Source: Mycobacterium sp. Root135 (GTDB taxonomy: Bacteria; Actinomycetota; Actinomycetes; Mycobacteriales; Mycobacteriaceae). From it: a DNA stretch of 64,000 nt. The position numbers and the translations under genes are program-made. This document shows positions 24,066 through 32,856 of the stretch, one piece after another. Position 1 is the first letter of the stretch, and every line of letters begins with the position of its first letter. The notes under the pieces are model-generated. The model had not been told where the DNA came from, ran no database searches, and worked only from the letters and a program-made list of their open reading frames with translations. The stretch lies in the NCBI RefSeq assembly GCF_001426545.1, contig NZ_LMEZ01000007.1:587190-651189 (forward strand), given 5' to 3'.

Positions 24066-25570
24066 GCACCGAGCCCGGCAAGCTCTGGGCGGTCGGCATC
24101 GGCCCCGGCGACAGCGAACTGGTGACGTTGAAGGCCGCCAGGGTCATCGGCGCCGCAGACGTGGTCGCCTTTCACTGCGCGCGCCACGGGCGAAGCGTCG
24201 CACTGTCGGTCGCGGAACCGTTCCTGCGCGACGGCCAAATTCACGAACGGTTGACCTACCCGGTGACCACCGAGACCACCGACCATCCAGCGGGCTACCG
24301 CGGTGCGCTCGACGACTTCTACACCAGCGCCAGCGAGGTTCTCGCCGACCATCTGACGGCGGGCCGCAGCGTCGCCTTGCTCGCCGAGGGCGACCCGCTG
24401 TTCTACAGCTCCTACATGCACATGCACAAGCGGCTGGCCCACCGGTTCGACACCGAGATCATTCCCGGCGTCACGTCGGTCAGCGCGTCGGCCATGGCGG
24501 TCGGCACTCCCCTCGTCGAGGGCGAGGAGACGTTGACGGTGCTCCCCGGCACGATGCCCGCCGACGAGCTGGTCCGCCGGCTGCGCGACGGTGACGCCGT
24601 CGCCATCATGAAGCTCGGCCGCACCTTCCCCAAGGTTCTCGCCGCACTGGAGACGGCCGGCGTTGCCGAAAGGGCCTGGTACGTGGAGCGGGCGTCGACG
24701 TCGGCGCAGCGGGTGATGCCGGTTCGGGACGTGGATCCCGTTACGGTGCCGTACTTCTCGATGATCGTGGTTCCCGGCCCGCTGAACAACCCGGTACCCG
24801 AGCCGACCGAACCGACCATGGGTGAGGTGGTCGTCGTCGGCCTCGGCCCCGGCGCGGACAGGTGGACGACCCCCGAGGTGCACGGCGAACTGGCAAGGGC
24901 CACCGACATCGTCGGCTACAAGACCTACCTGGCGCGGATCTCACCACGGCCCGGGCAGCGGCTGCACCCAAGCGACAACCGCGTCGAATCCGAACGCGCC
25001 TGCATGGCATTGGATCTGGCCAAGAACGGCGCCAGGGTCGTCGTCGTGAGCTCCGGTGATCCCGGCGTCTTCGCCATGGCCGCCGCCGTCGTCGAAGTCG
25101 CGGCCGAACCAGCGTGGAGTGACGTGCCGGTGCGCGTGGTGCCGGGGATGACTGCCGCCAACGCGGTGGCGGCTGCCGTGGGCGCGCCGCTGGGCCACGA
25201 CTACGCGGTTATCTCGCTCTCCGACCGGCTGAAGAGCTGGGACGTGATCGAGCGACGCCTGCACTCGGCGATCGACGCGGACATGGTGATCGCCATCTAC
25301 AACCCTGGCTCGGAGAGTCGGAGGTGGCAGGTGAGCGCGCTGAAGGACATTCTGACCCAACGCCTTTCGGCCGGCCGTCCGATCGTCCTCGGCCGCGACG
25401 TCGGCGGGCCGGAGGAAAGCGTGGTGGTGACGACGGTGGCCGCCTTCGATCCCGCCGTGGTGGACATGCGGACTCTTCTCATCATCGGCTCGACGACGAC
25501 GACGGTGGTCGAGCGAGGGGCGGGGCAAGCGGTCTTTACGTCGCGACGGTACGACGCGTCCGCCGACTGA
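24062..25570 (+). CDS. cobIJ: Fused precorrin-2 C20- / precorrin-3B C17-methyltransferase CobIJ
   Basis: 502 aa with two tetrapyrrole methylase domains. Residues 1-about 245 are CobI (GIGPGDSELVTLKA; AEGDPLFYSSYMHMHKRL). Residues about 250-502 are CobJ (VGLGPGADRWTTPE; SSGDPGVFAMAAAVVE; IYNPGSESRRWQ). It acts early in anaerobic or aerobic corrin ring methylation using SAM. The fusion is usual in mycobacteria. ATGA overlap with cobT. No other corrin-ring genes follow, so most of the pathway must be elsewhere. It converges with the dehydratase operon. Confidence 0.95.
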   Translation: MSTEPGKLWAVGIGPGDSELVTLKAARVIGAADVVAFHCARHGRSVALSVAEPFLRDGQIHERLTYPVTTETTDHPAGYRGALDDFYTSASEVLADHLTAGRSVALLAEGDPLFYSSYMHMHKRLAHRFDTEIIPGVTSVSASAMAVGTPLVEGEETLTVLPGTMPADELVRRLRDGDAVAIMKLGRTFPKVLAALETAGVAERAWYVERASTSAQRVMPVRDVDPVTVPYFSMIVVPGPLNNPVPEPTEPTMGEVVVVGLGPGADRWTTPEVHGELARATDIVGYKTYLARISPRPGQRLHPSDNRVESERACMALDLAKNGARVVVVSSGDPGVFAMAAAVVEVAAEPAWSDVPVRVVPGMTAANAVAAAVGAPLGHDYAVISLSDRLKSWDVIERRLHSAIDADMVIAIYNPGSESRRWQVSALKDILTQRLSAGRPIVLGRDVGGPEESVVVTTVAAFDPAVVDMRTLLIIGSTTTTVVERGAGQAVFTSRRYDASAD

Positions 25571-25610
25571 TCACCGGGGGCAGTGCGCTCCGATGAAGTA
25601 GACGGTCACG

Positions 25611-26060
25611 TCAACCCGCTGACGCGCACGATTCGGCGGCGTCGCGGTCTCCCAGGTTCTGTTCCGCGAGCTCGATCATGTTGCGCCAGAATCTCTTCCG
25701 CTCGAGTCGAGTCTGCCCGATGACCGCCGAGCGCCACTCGTCGATGAAGGGCGCGAAGTAGCGACTCTCGTCGAGCAGGTCGGCGGTGTCGGAGACGAGT
25801 TCGCTTCCGACGGATTCGGTGGGGCTCAACGTCCGCCACATCCGAGCGGTGATCCGCACGCGGCGCCGATGTTCGACCAGCGCCGAGAGCAGCCAGCGGA
25901 TCGCCCGGCGTTCGTCATCGCTGATCCACGTCGCGTCCCCGCAGCTGTTGAGAAACGCCTGTTGCGCCTTGGTCGACTCGTTGAGCTCGTGCAGGACGCG
26001 TACGGCCTCGGTGCGCATCTGCGCGGCGGGCACCTCGCGTATCTCCTGGTTGATCGTCAC
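25611..26060 (-). CDS. Hypothetical protein, last gene of the dehydratase operon
   Basis: 149 aa from GTG at 26060, overlapping the reactivase small-subunit stop in GTGA. It is soluble, charged and predicted mostly helical, with Trp-rich stretches (EWRSAVIGQTRLERKRFWRNMIELAE). No recognised motif and no signal or transmembrane segment. Its tight coupling to five dehydratase and reactivase genes suggests an accessory role such as assembly, reactivation or cofactor handling. This is inference only. Confidence 0.75.
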   Translation of the reverse strand: MTINQEIREVPAAQMRTEAVRVLHELNESTKAQQAFLNSCGDATWISDDERRAIRWLLSALVEHRRRVRITARMWRTLSPTESVGSELVSDTADLLDESRYFAPFIDEWRSAVIGQTRLERKRFWRNMIELAEQNLGDRDAAESCASAG

Positions 26061-26419
26061 GACAGTCGTTCTGTGCGAAGGGGAATGCCCACGACGATGC
26101 GTGCTGCGTTGTGACCGAGGATGCGAGCGATCACCGGTTCTGCCGGGCCGTCGGAGGCCAGTTCCGACAGCGGTGCCGGAAGCTTGTCCTGCTGCACCGA
26201 CACCCGCCCGTGTGCGTCGATGCCCACCCCGACGCTCAACGACGAGCGACCCGCCGCCGTCTGCGCAAGCTCCATGGCGTCGGCCTGCGTGCGGGGCCGC
26301 TCCACGATCGACGGCACGCCCTCTTCCTCTATCCCGGCCAGCACCTCGTCCTCCACCCGACCACCCGCGCAACTGAGCACCAGGATGGCAGGCTTCTCCG
26401 CCTGGCCGCCCTCAAGCAC
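26057..26419 (-). CDS. pduH: Diol/glycerol dehydratase reactivase small subunit
   Basis: About 120 aa. PduH/DdrB/DhaG-like: KPAILVLSCAGGRVEDEVLAGIEEEGVPSIVE, then GVGIDAHGRVSVQQDKLP, then a GHNAARIVVGIPLR tail. The small subunit works with the large one to release damaged cobalamin from the dehydratase. Start chosen at GTG 26419 because AGGTGG lies 6 nt before it; GTG 26425 is possible. It overlaps the large subunit by 8 nt. Confidence 0.88.
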   Translation of the reverse strand: MLEGGQAEKPAILVLSCAGGRVEDEVLAGIEEEGVPSIVERPRTQADAMELAQTAAGRSSLSVGVGIDAHGRVSVQQDKLPAPLSELASDGPAEPVIARILGHNAARIVVGIPLRTERLS

Positions 26420-28286
26420 GGGCACCCACCTGCGGTTCCGCCTGCGCATGGGACGCCACGTAGGACGCGACGAGACCAGAGGCCACCGCGTTGCGCGGGC
26501 CCTCGGTGCCGCGCACATTGCCCGTCCCGCAGACGATTCCGAAGGGAGCCACGGCGTCGGCGATCAGCTCGGGGATCTCGAAGTCCAGCGCGCAGCCGCC
26601 GAGCAGCACGACGAAGCCGATCTGACGCAGATCGCCACCGGGGGCGATGCTGCGGAGCGCCCTCAGTGCGTTGACCACGAACACCCGCTCCTTGGCGGTC
26701 CTGCGCACGGCGCGAATCCGGTCGAGAGAGTGTCTGGTGGGAATGGGGTTCATCCCGGTCTCCCCCAGGGCCACGACGCGTGCGAACGCCGTTGGCGGAA
26801 GGGGCTTCTCGAAGAACTGAACGGTGCCGTTCTCCAATCGGATGTGGAAGAAGCTCTCGGCCTTGCCGAGCGGGCAGCGCTTGATCTCCTCGGCCAACTC
26901 CAGGTTGTCCAAGCCCAGTTCGGCGTCGATGAGCTTGGTGACCAGATCGCCTGCACCGGCCAGATGGGTGGCGTCGGTGTGGTCGTCGGTCTCGATCACC
27001 GCAGCATCGGTCGACCCACCGCCGAGATCGAGCACCACCAGCGGCTTGTCGGTGCCCGGGGTCGTGAGGGCCCCGAGGACCGCCATCTCCGCTTCGACGC
27101 CGCCGACGGCGACGTCGACCTTGGTCGCGCCCGCCGCACGCAGATGACTGGTGACCGCCTCGGCGACGGCCTTCATGCCGCTCTCCTTGGTGCGGACCAT
27201 GGCCGCAAGCGCGACGGCGTTCTCCAGCGCCACCTCGCCCGCCATCCCACCTCGAACCTCCTGCGGCACAGCGGTATCGATGGCGAGTAGATCCCCGATT
27301 CGGACATCGGCGAGGGCGTGGTTGGACAAGTCGGCCATGCTCTGGCGGACGTTGGCGATCATGCCGCCGGTGTTGGTGCCCGCCTCGCCCATGACGTCGA
27401 CCAGCGGGCTCACCCGCTGCACCTCCGCCATGATGTCGGCGGCGCCCCTGGACACGTCGACCTTCGCCTTCTTGGTCTCCCCCTGCAATTCGAGCGACCC
27501 AGCAGGAATGGTCCGGTCCTCGACATCACCCGATGGTGTCCGCACGACGACCGCGGACCGGTTACCCGTCAGCGCGCGGGCGACCGGCGAGACCACCTTC
27601 GTCTGGTCGGGGTCCAGTCCGAAGATGGTCGCCAGGCCATAGGCATTCGACAAAGTGCGGATCGACTGACCCGGTCCGGCGACCTCGACGGCCGCCACCA
27701 TGCCCACCGGAACCAGCTCGATCCGCGATACCTCGTCGATGATCGGGATCTTGACGTTCAGCCGGTTGGCGACCAGCACCGCATCGTCGTTGCACAGGAT
27801 CGCCCCGGTGACGTCGACGCCACTCTCGACGGCGGCGTTGATCGCCTTGGCGGTGACGTCGAAGTCGGTACCCCGCGGCACCAAGACGATGATCGGTGTC
27901 TCCGTGTCGCTTTCGGCGAGCGACTCGAAGTCGACGATGGTGCCGACTCCGAGACCTCGACCGCCTGGCGTACGCGGATCGTGTCCGATCATCGTCGACT
28001 CGGTGATGATGGTCTCCGTGATGGTCTCCATCGCGAGCCCGCTGATCACCGGAGTGGCTTCGTTGAGCAGGATCAGATCGAGATCGGCCAGCGCCATGCC
28101 AGCACCCTCCAGCGCCCGCATCACCGATTTCGCCACGCCCTCGACGTTCTTGACGGTGCCCTTGATTCCCGTCGTGCGGGTCAATGCCGCACCGACGTAC
28201 TCGACCGACCCGTCGGGGTCGATCGTGGCCAGACTGGCCTCCGTCGTGGAGTTGCCGATGTCGACGCCGACGACCGTCCGAAACAC
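26412..28286 (-). CDS. pduG: Diol/glycerol dehydratase reactivase large subunit
   Basis: 624 aa from GTG at 28286 (VFRTVVGVDIGNSTTEASLA). ASKHA ATPase of the DdrA/PduG/DhaF type: phosphate loop VGVDIGNSTTE, DMGHDPRTPGGRGLGVG-like loop (GHDPRTPGGRG), and VVLDLGGGSTDAAVI. It swaps inactive cyanocobalamin-like or adenosyl-lacking cofactor for fresh AdoCbl in an ATP-dependent reaction. 26 nt separate it from the medium subunit. Length is close to the family (about 610). Confidence 0.94.
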   Translation of the reverse strand: MFRTVVGVDIGNSTTEASLATIDPDGSVEYVGAALTRTTGIKGTVKNVEGVAKSVMRALEGAGMALADLDLILLNEATPVISGLAMETITETIITESTMIGHDPRTPGGRGLGVGTIVDFESLAESDTETPIIVLVPRGTDFDVTAKAINAAVESGVDVTGAILCNDDAVLVANRLNVKIPIIDEVSRIELVPVGMVAAVEVAGPGQSIRTLSNAYGLATIFGLDPDQTKVVSPVARALTGNRSAVVVRTPSGDVEDRTIPAGSLELQGETKKAKVDVSRGAADIMAEVQRVSPLVDVMGEAGTNTGGMIANVRQSMADLSNHALADVRIGDLLAIDTAVPQEVRGGMAGEVALENAVALAAMVRTKESGMKAVAEAVTSHLRAAGATKVDVAVGGVEAEMAVLGALTTPGTDKPLVVLDLGGGSTDAAVIETDDHTDATHLAGAGDLVTKLIDAELGLDNLELAEEIKRCPLGKAESFFHIRLENGTVQFFEKPLPPTAFARVVALGETGMNPIPTRHSLDRIRAVRRTAKERVFVVNALRALRSIAPGGDLRQIGFVVLLGGCALDFEIPELIADAVAPFGIVCGTGNVRGTEGPRNAVASGLVASYVASHAQAEPQVGARA

Positions 28287-28312
28287 CCGTGCCAACTTCC
28301 TGCTTCTCTCGG

Positions 28313-28906
28313 TCAGACCGCCGCGTCGGAGAACACGGGCGTCACCTCGACGGTCTTTGCGCCCTTGCGCACCAGCTCGGTCTCCTTCAGATGTAGGAGA
28401 GCCGCCTTGGCCTGCCACCTGGGCCGAGCCATCTGGTCGTTGAGGGTCGGAACCGGCTCCGGTGATTCACCTTTCGCGTACTGCGCGGCATTCGAACCGA
28501 TGCTCCGGTACGTCTCCAACGTCAGCAGCGGACACTGCGGGAACAGCTCCAGGCTGGACAGTCGCGGAAGGTCACGCTGATGGATCATCGACGTGCCACG
28601 GGCCAGGATGCCGATTCCGATTCCCGATCCCGACAGCTTCGCCGCGGTGTGCGACATCAGCGCCAGGTCGGCGCTGTGCTGGACCCGGATGATCCGTGCG
28701 CTGACCTCCTGCTCCTCGATGCCTGCGAGCAGCTGACGGATGACCTCGGCATGCGGGATGTCGACGATGGTCTGGCTGAAGAGGCTGCCGAACGCCGGCG
28801 AGATCGCAATCACCACCTCGTCGGGTCGCTTACCCCGCTCCGCCGTCCCGACCTCGCTGAACGAGAGCGTCCGCTGGGCACCTTCGGTCTTGGTCGACAC
28901 GGTCAT
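28313..28906 (-). CDS. pduD: Propanediol/glycerol dehydratase medium subunit
   Basis: 197 aa. Family features: DEVVIAISPAFGSLFSQTIVDIPH, then VQHSADLALMSHTAAKLSGSGIGIGILARGTSMIHQRDL, which binds the cobalamin side. It lacks the long N-terminal targeting extension found on microcompartment-associated PduD, consistent with a free enzyme. Overlaps the large-subunit stop by 4 nt. Confidence 0.94.
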   Translation of the reverse strand: MTVSTKTEGAQRTLSFSEVGTAERGKRPDEVVIAISPAFGSLFSQTIVDIPHAEVIRQLLAGIEEQEVSARIIRVQHSADLALMSHTAAKLSGSGIGIGILARGTSMIHQRDLPRLSSLELFPQCPLLTLETYRSIGSNAAQYAKGESPEPVPTLNDQMARPRWQAKAALLHLKETELVRKGAKTVEVTPVFSDAAV

Positions 28907-30627
28907 TCCACCTCTGTTTCTGGGTTCGATGCGCTGGTCACGTGGCGCAGCTTCTTCATTTCTTCCCAGCGCGCGCCAGACGGCCGGTAGCCGGTGCCAG
29001 GACCCGCGTAATCGTTCGCGTCGTTGACGGCCGACAGCGGGACGAGCGACGGCGTCATGATCGCGGAGGTCTGCAGCAGATCACCTGAAACCCGCTGGCG
29101 GAGAACGGCAAGCACGTTCTCCGCCATATCGGTGAAGCCGGTCGCCTCCAGGGCCTTCACCAGATCCAGACCCGTCACGTTTCGGTCCATCACCTGCTGG
29201 GCGCCCTTGAGGTCCTCCAGCACGTCACGCGGCAGAAGATCCTTACTGCCGTTGGCGTACACCGCGGCATCGATCTCGGCGTCGGTGATCGGCGGCAGAT
29301 CCAGGTATCCGAAGACGGCCTGCAGGGCCTTGGCTGCACGGGTGCGCGCTGCCAGGATGTCGGACTCCTTCACGTGCCGGAGTCCACCGTCGATCTGAAA
29401 GTCGCGCTGGATGGTGTTGAAGTCGTCGAAGTCGTCACTGTCGAGGTTCGAACCCGCAAACATGTTGTCGTAGTTGGGCACCGCCGAGTAGCCGGAACAT
29501 ACGAAGTCGGTTCCCGGCATCATCTGCGGCATCAACCGCGCCGTGCGGCGCATCGGCGAGTGGGAGAACGACTGGTCGTTGCCCGAAGCGCACTCGAGGT
29601 CCACCGCGGAGGCGATCAGGTTTTCCGCGGCCACCGCGCGTAGCCCGCCGGGCACCGCACCTGGAACGCCGATGCACGAGATGGAGCCGTTCTGCAGACC
29701 CTGCACGCCGGCACCCTTGGCAATCAGGATGCAGCGAATCTCCAGGTACAGCATGGACTTTCCCTGCGCGTTGCCCATCTGCACCTCGGACCCGGTGCCA
29801 GAGGTGAAGCGCATCTTGATACCGCGCGACGCGTAGGCGGCTGCCAGGAATGCCTTCGACCACGGCGTGTCGTCACCGTCGACGAAGACCGGCTCGGTGC
29901 CGTACACCGAGATGGTCTCGGCGTAGCCCGTGATACCGCGCATGCCGAGATCGAGCTCGGTCGCCTCTTCCAGCGCGCACTGGGTCAGTGGGCCGCCGAC
30001 GTTCACCTGGCTGCCGATCTGCTGCGCCAACGCCACCAGTGGCGCATACCGCACGACGCCCAAAGTGGTTTCCACCTCGGAGAATCCGCGAAGTGCAGCC
30101 TCGGCCGCCTCGCAGGCCACCTGCAGCGGGTTGTCCCTGGCGCTGGTGCAGTGCGCCTGGTTCGCCGGAGTACGCCTGGCGCGCATCTTCTGGATGCCCA
30201 TCATGATCTCGACGATGTTGAGTGTCTTGGCAACGGCCAGCAGTTTGGCCGGCGTCAGACCGTTTGTCACCGCGATGACGTCCTTGCGGGTCACGCTCGG
30301 ATCGATCAGCATCCGGGCGATCTCGACCGCAGGCAAAGCCATCGACTCTTCGGTCGTCTCAGCGTCGATGGCCTTGTCGGCGATGAACTGATCGATGAAG
30401 TCGAAGTCCGCGCGCTGCACGCCGTCCATCTCGACGATCAGTCCGTTCTCCACCCGGACACTCGGTTCGGGGTCGAAGGCGCTGTCCATCGCAACCATGC
30501 CCACCTCGGGCCATTCCTCGACGAAACCGTCCAGGTTGACCGGGCGGTCCTCGAGAAGCTGCGTCCGCAGGGAGTGCCGAACGTCGTTCTTCGCAGTGCC
30601 CGTGTTCTGAATCGCCTCTGCTGTCAT
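28903..30627 (-). CDS. pduC: Propanediol/glycerol dehydratase large subunit
   Basis: 574 aa. It is the TIM-barrel catalytic subunit that dehydrates 1,2-diols or glycerol to aldehydes with AdoCbl. Diagnostic segments: MRARRTPANQAHCTSARDNP, EATELDLGMRGITGYAETIS, LECASGNDQSFSHSPMRRTA and VPNYDNMFAGSNLDSDDFDD. Length fits the family (about 555). Glycerol versus propanediol cannot be told from sequence by eye, but glpF and glpK nearby favour glycerol. 9 nt follow the small-subunit stop. Confidence 0.96.
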   Translation of the reverse strand: MTAEAIQNTGTAKNDVRHSLRTQLLEDRPVNLDGFVEEWPEVGMVAMDSAFDPEPSVRVENGLIVEMDGVQRADFDFIDQFIADKAIDAETTEESMALPAVEIARMLIDPSVTRKDVIAVTNGLTPAKLLAVAKTLNIVEIMMGIQKMRARRTPANQAHCTSARDNPLQVACEAAEAALRGFSEVETTLGVVRYAPLVALAQQIGSQVNVGGPLTQCALEEATELDLGMRGITGYAETISVYGTEPVFVDGDDTPWSKAFLAAAYASRGIKMRFTSGTGSEVQMGNAQGKSMLYLEIRCILIAKGAGVQGLQNGSISCIGVPGAVPGGLRAVAAENLIASAVDLECASGNDQSFSHSPMRRTARLMPQMMPGTDFVCSGYSAVPNYDNMFAGSNLDSDDFDDFNTIQRDFQIDGGLRHVKESDILAARTRAAKALQAVFGYLDLPPITDAEIDAAVYANGSKDLLPRDVLEDLKGAQQVMDRNVTGLDLVKALEATGFTDMAENVLAVLRQRVSGDLLQTSAIMTPSLVPLSAVNDANDYAGPGTGYRPSGARWEEMKKLRHVTSASNPETEVE

Positions 30628-30636
30628 GGCTTTCTC

Positions 30637-31065
30637 CTATTCGCTTTCCGCGAGCACGTCGCGTCGCTCGTAAACCTCGGCGGCCTCGCGCACCAATTCG
30701 GCGAGTAGACCTGCGTTGTATTGCGATTCCAATTCCTCGGCAATCGCTTCGAGTTCGGCCTTGGACGACGCATTCGGGCGTAAGGAGTTGTAGATCTGCA
30801 ACACCCGCTCATCGGAGATGGCGGTCATTTCAGCAGCGCGACGCAGGTTGGCGCCGAGTTGCTTTCGGCCGTCCTTCTCCGAGACCTGCGCCTGCAGCCG
30901 GAGCGTGTCGGGAGTGATTCGCAGATCAGCGGCCTGAACCTCGCCGGAAACGACGGCTTCGAGAGTGATGTCGTCGATCGACTTGCCGGTGGGCGTGAAG
31001 AGCAGATCCTTCCGGTTCACACTCAGCGGATAGTCCACCGCGGGATCGAGGGTCGGTTGCGTCAT
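30637..31065 (-). CDS. pduE: Propanediol/glycerol dehydratase small subunit
   Basis: 142 aa from ATG at 31065, with GGAG 7 nt upstream. Typical small-subunit segments: DYPLSVNRKDLLFTPTGKSIDDITLEAV and RITPDTLRLQAQVSEKDGRKQLGANLRRAAEMTAISDE. It lies first in the operon, whereas enteric loci run large-medium-small. Transcribed from the divergent region carrying the 17-bp TGCAAC repeat. Confidence 0.93.
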   Translation of the reverse strand: MTQPTLDPAVDYPLSVNRKDLLFTPTGKSIDDITLEAVVSGEVQAADLRITPDTLRLQAQVSEKDGRKQLGANLRRAAEMTAISDERVLQIYNSLRPNASSKAELEAIAEELESQYNAGLLAELVREAAEVYERRDVLAESE

Positions 31066-31143
31066 GCACTGCTCCAAGAGGTGAGGGGTGGCTCGCGGCC
31101 ACCCAACGTCCACGTACGTGACCTGGTCGGCCCCGTGCGACCC

Positions 31144-31177
31144 ATTGTGGCTGACATCACGTTGCATCAACGTTGCA
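31144..31177 (-). promoter_or_regulatory. 17-bp TGCAAC-N5-TGCAAC element and -10 of the dehydratase operon
   Basis: On the minus strand TGCAACGTTGATGCAAC occupies 31177-31161. CACAAT (31149-31144) follows exactly 11 nt later as a candidate -10. The element thus covers the -35 region. The same element and spacing occur before the luxR gene and before glpK. It also lies 61 nt from the divergent FhuF-like start. Confidence 0.75.
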
Positions 31178-31238
31178 GTGACGAGGTCGGGCGTCTGGCC
31201 TGGTGAAGGTCGTTTTCTGCCGCTACCGTGAAGGCACC

Positions 31239-31991
31239 ATGACCGTCTCTCCAGACTCGTCGGACGGACCCGCCCTACTGTCGGCCACCGCGACACTGGG
31301 TGGCTACTTCGCCATTGCCCCACAGGGCGCGGCCGAGGGTTCTCACCTCGCCGCGCTGCTGAACGCCGAGACGCTGACCACGTTCGTCGATCGCACCCGG
31401 TCGGCCATCGCGACGTCGACGGCATGCGAACCGAGCCGCATCCCCCGCCGGCTGGCGGCGTCGTCGTTCCAGTTGAACGTGGTGTCGCGACTCGTCTCCC
31501 CCGTGCTGGGATCGGCCGTCGTGGGTGGTGCCGTTCCTCTGTTCACCCCGGAGTCGGTGAGATGGATTGAGACGGACGGACATTCGCCGCACTTCGAGAC
31601 CGCCAACGTCGAATGCGCGTCGGCACCGACTCCGGTTCGAGCGGCCGAGTTGATCTCCGACTCCCTGCTCGCCACCATCGTCGGCCCGTTGAACGAGACC
31701 CTCAAGACGACGGCGTCGCTGTCGGATCGCGTCAGTTGGGGCAACACGATCTCAGCGGCCAACGGCGCGGTCACGGTGATGGCGATGTCCCGACCCGACC
31801 TGGAGCAGTCGGGCCGGGCCCTGGTGCGGGCACTGCTCGACATCGGCCCCCTGCACGACACCGGCGACTTCGACGGAGGCCGGTTCGTCCGGCACAGCTG
31901 CTGCCTGTTCTATCAAGCGCCGTCCGGGGGTCTCTGCGGGGACTGCGTGCTCACGGCATCCGGCGGGTCACAACAGACCCAGGTGCACTGA
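31239..31991 (+). CDS. FhuF-like (2Fe-2S)-binding protein
   Basis: 250 aa from ATG at 31239. The C-terminus has CC-x10-C-x2-C (Cys 221, 222, 233, 236; CCLFYQAPSGGLCGDC), the FhuF-type [2Fe-2S] ligand set. FhuF proteins reduce ferric siderophores. Here the gene is divergent from a B12-dependent dehydratase and shares its control region, so reduction of cobalamin is a possible alternative role. That is inference. The upstream portion lacks obvious motifs. Confidence 0.82.
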   Translation: MTVSPDSSDGPALLSATATLGGYFAIAPQGAAEGSHLAALLNAETLTTFVDRTRSAIATSTACEPSRIPRRLAASSFQLNVVSRLVSPVLGSAVVGGAVPLFTPESVRWIETDGHSPHFETANVECASAPTPVRAAELISDSLLATIVGPLNETLKTTASLSDRVSWGNTISAANGAVTVMAMSRPDLEQSGRALVRALLDIGPLHDTGDFDGGRFVRHSCCLFYQAPSGGLCGDCVLTASGGSQQTQVH

Positions 31992-32002
31992 GTTCGTCTC
32001 TT

Positions 32003-32036
32003 TGCAACGTCACTGCAACGCACGTCGAGTTAACAT
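32003..32036 (+). promoter_or_regulatory. 17-bp TGCAAC-N5-TGCAAC element and -10 of the luxR gene
   Basis: TGCAACGTCACTGCAAC occupies 32003-32019 and is followed, 11 nt later, by TAACAT (32031-32036), a good mycobacterial -10 (TANNNT). A transcription start near 32043 leaves about 25 nt of leader containing GGAG (32058-32061). Suggests autoregulation by the adjacent LuxR protein. Confidence 0.78.
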
Positions 32037-32067
32037 TCGCCCGCCGATCGGCAGGACGGAGTCACAC

Positions 32068-32856
32068 ATGGGTTGGTCACAGCCGCACTACTCGCCGATT
32101 CACCCGGCACGACGCGGATCGGAGGGTGGCCCGCCGCACGGAATCGCCGATGTACGTGCAGGTCTCGTCGAGAGCCCGAGGCTTCGCACCGCGTTCGTGA
32201 TGAACGACGAGCTGCTGTTGCACGGGCTGGTGCACGTGTTGGGACAGGCCGATGGCGTTCAGATCGTCGGCGACGTCCGCCACGGCGACGGTCTAATCGA
32301 GCGGCTCCAGTTGATGCGTCCGGAACTGCTGGTGGTCGACGTCGACCGTGACCTACCGCTGTCGACTCTCCTCACAGAACTCGATCCGGTCCCCAAGGTG
32401 ATCGTCGTGATCGACCGAGAGGAATCCCCCGCGCGGGCGCTCGACCTGATCCGGGCCGGTGCCGACGCGCTGGTGGACCGTCGATCTCCGTCGACGGAGC
32501 TTCTCAATACCGTGGCGAGGGTCCTCGACGGTCAGAGCGCGCTCGACGCCTACAGCGTCAATACCCTTATCGCAGAACTGCGTTCCCAGAACACCGAGCA
32601 CGAACTCGACTATGCGCGCATCCTCACGCGCCGGGAGAAGGAGGTGCTGGCCCTGCTGACCGATGGTTTGGACAACCGGGCGATCGCGGCCGACTTGTTC
32701 ATCTCCGAGGCGACGGTCAAGTTCCACCTTCACAACATCATGGACAAGTTCGGCGTCCACAAGCGTGCGGCGTTGGTGTCGGCCGCGCTACGAGGACAAA
32801 GCCGACAGACGCGAGGGGGTGCCGGTGGCTTCCGGTCCGCGACGAGCACCCGCTGA
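32068..32856 (+). CDS. LuxR/NarL-family regulator with atypical receiver domain
   Basis: 262 aa from ATG at 32068 (GGAG 6 nt upstream). Residues about 40-160 form a receiver-like domain. Asp91 (VVDVD) is in the phosphoacceptor position, but the N-terminal acidic pair is weak (VMNDE) and the usual Lys is replaced (ALVDRR). Residues about 184-245 are a LuxR HTH (LTRREKEVLALLTDG, then SEATVKFHLHNIMDKFGV). No histidine kinase is adjacent. It likely controls the local regulon. Overlaps the next gene by 32 nt. Confidence 0.88.
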   Translation: MGWSQPHYSPIHPARRGSEGGPPHGIADVRAGLVESPRLRTAFVMNDELLLHGLVHVLGQADGVQIVGDVRHGDGLIERLQLMRPELLVVDVDRDLPLSTLLTELDPVPKVIVVIDREESPARALDLIRAGADALVDRRSPSTELLNTVARVLDGQSALDAYSVNTLIAELRSQNTEHELDYARILTRREKEVLALLTDGLDNRAIAADLFISEATVKFHLHNIMDKFGVHKRAALVSAALRGQSRQTRGGAGGFRSATSTR

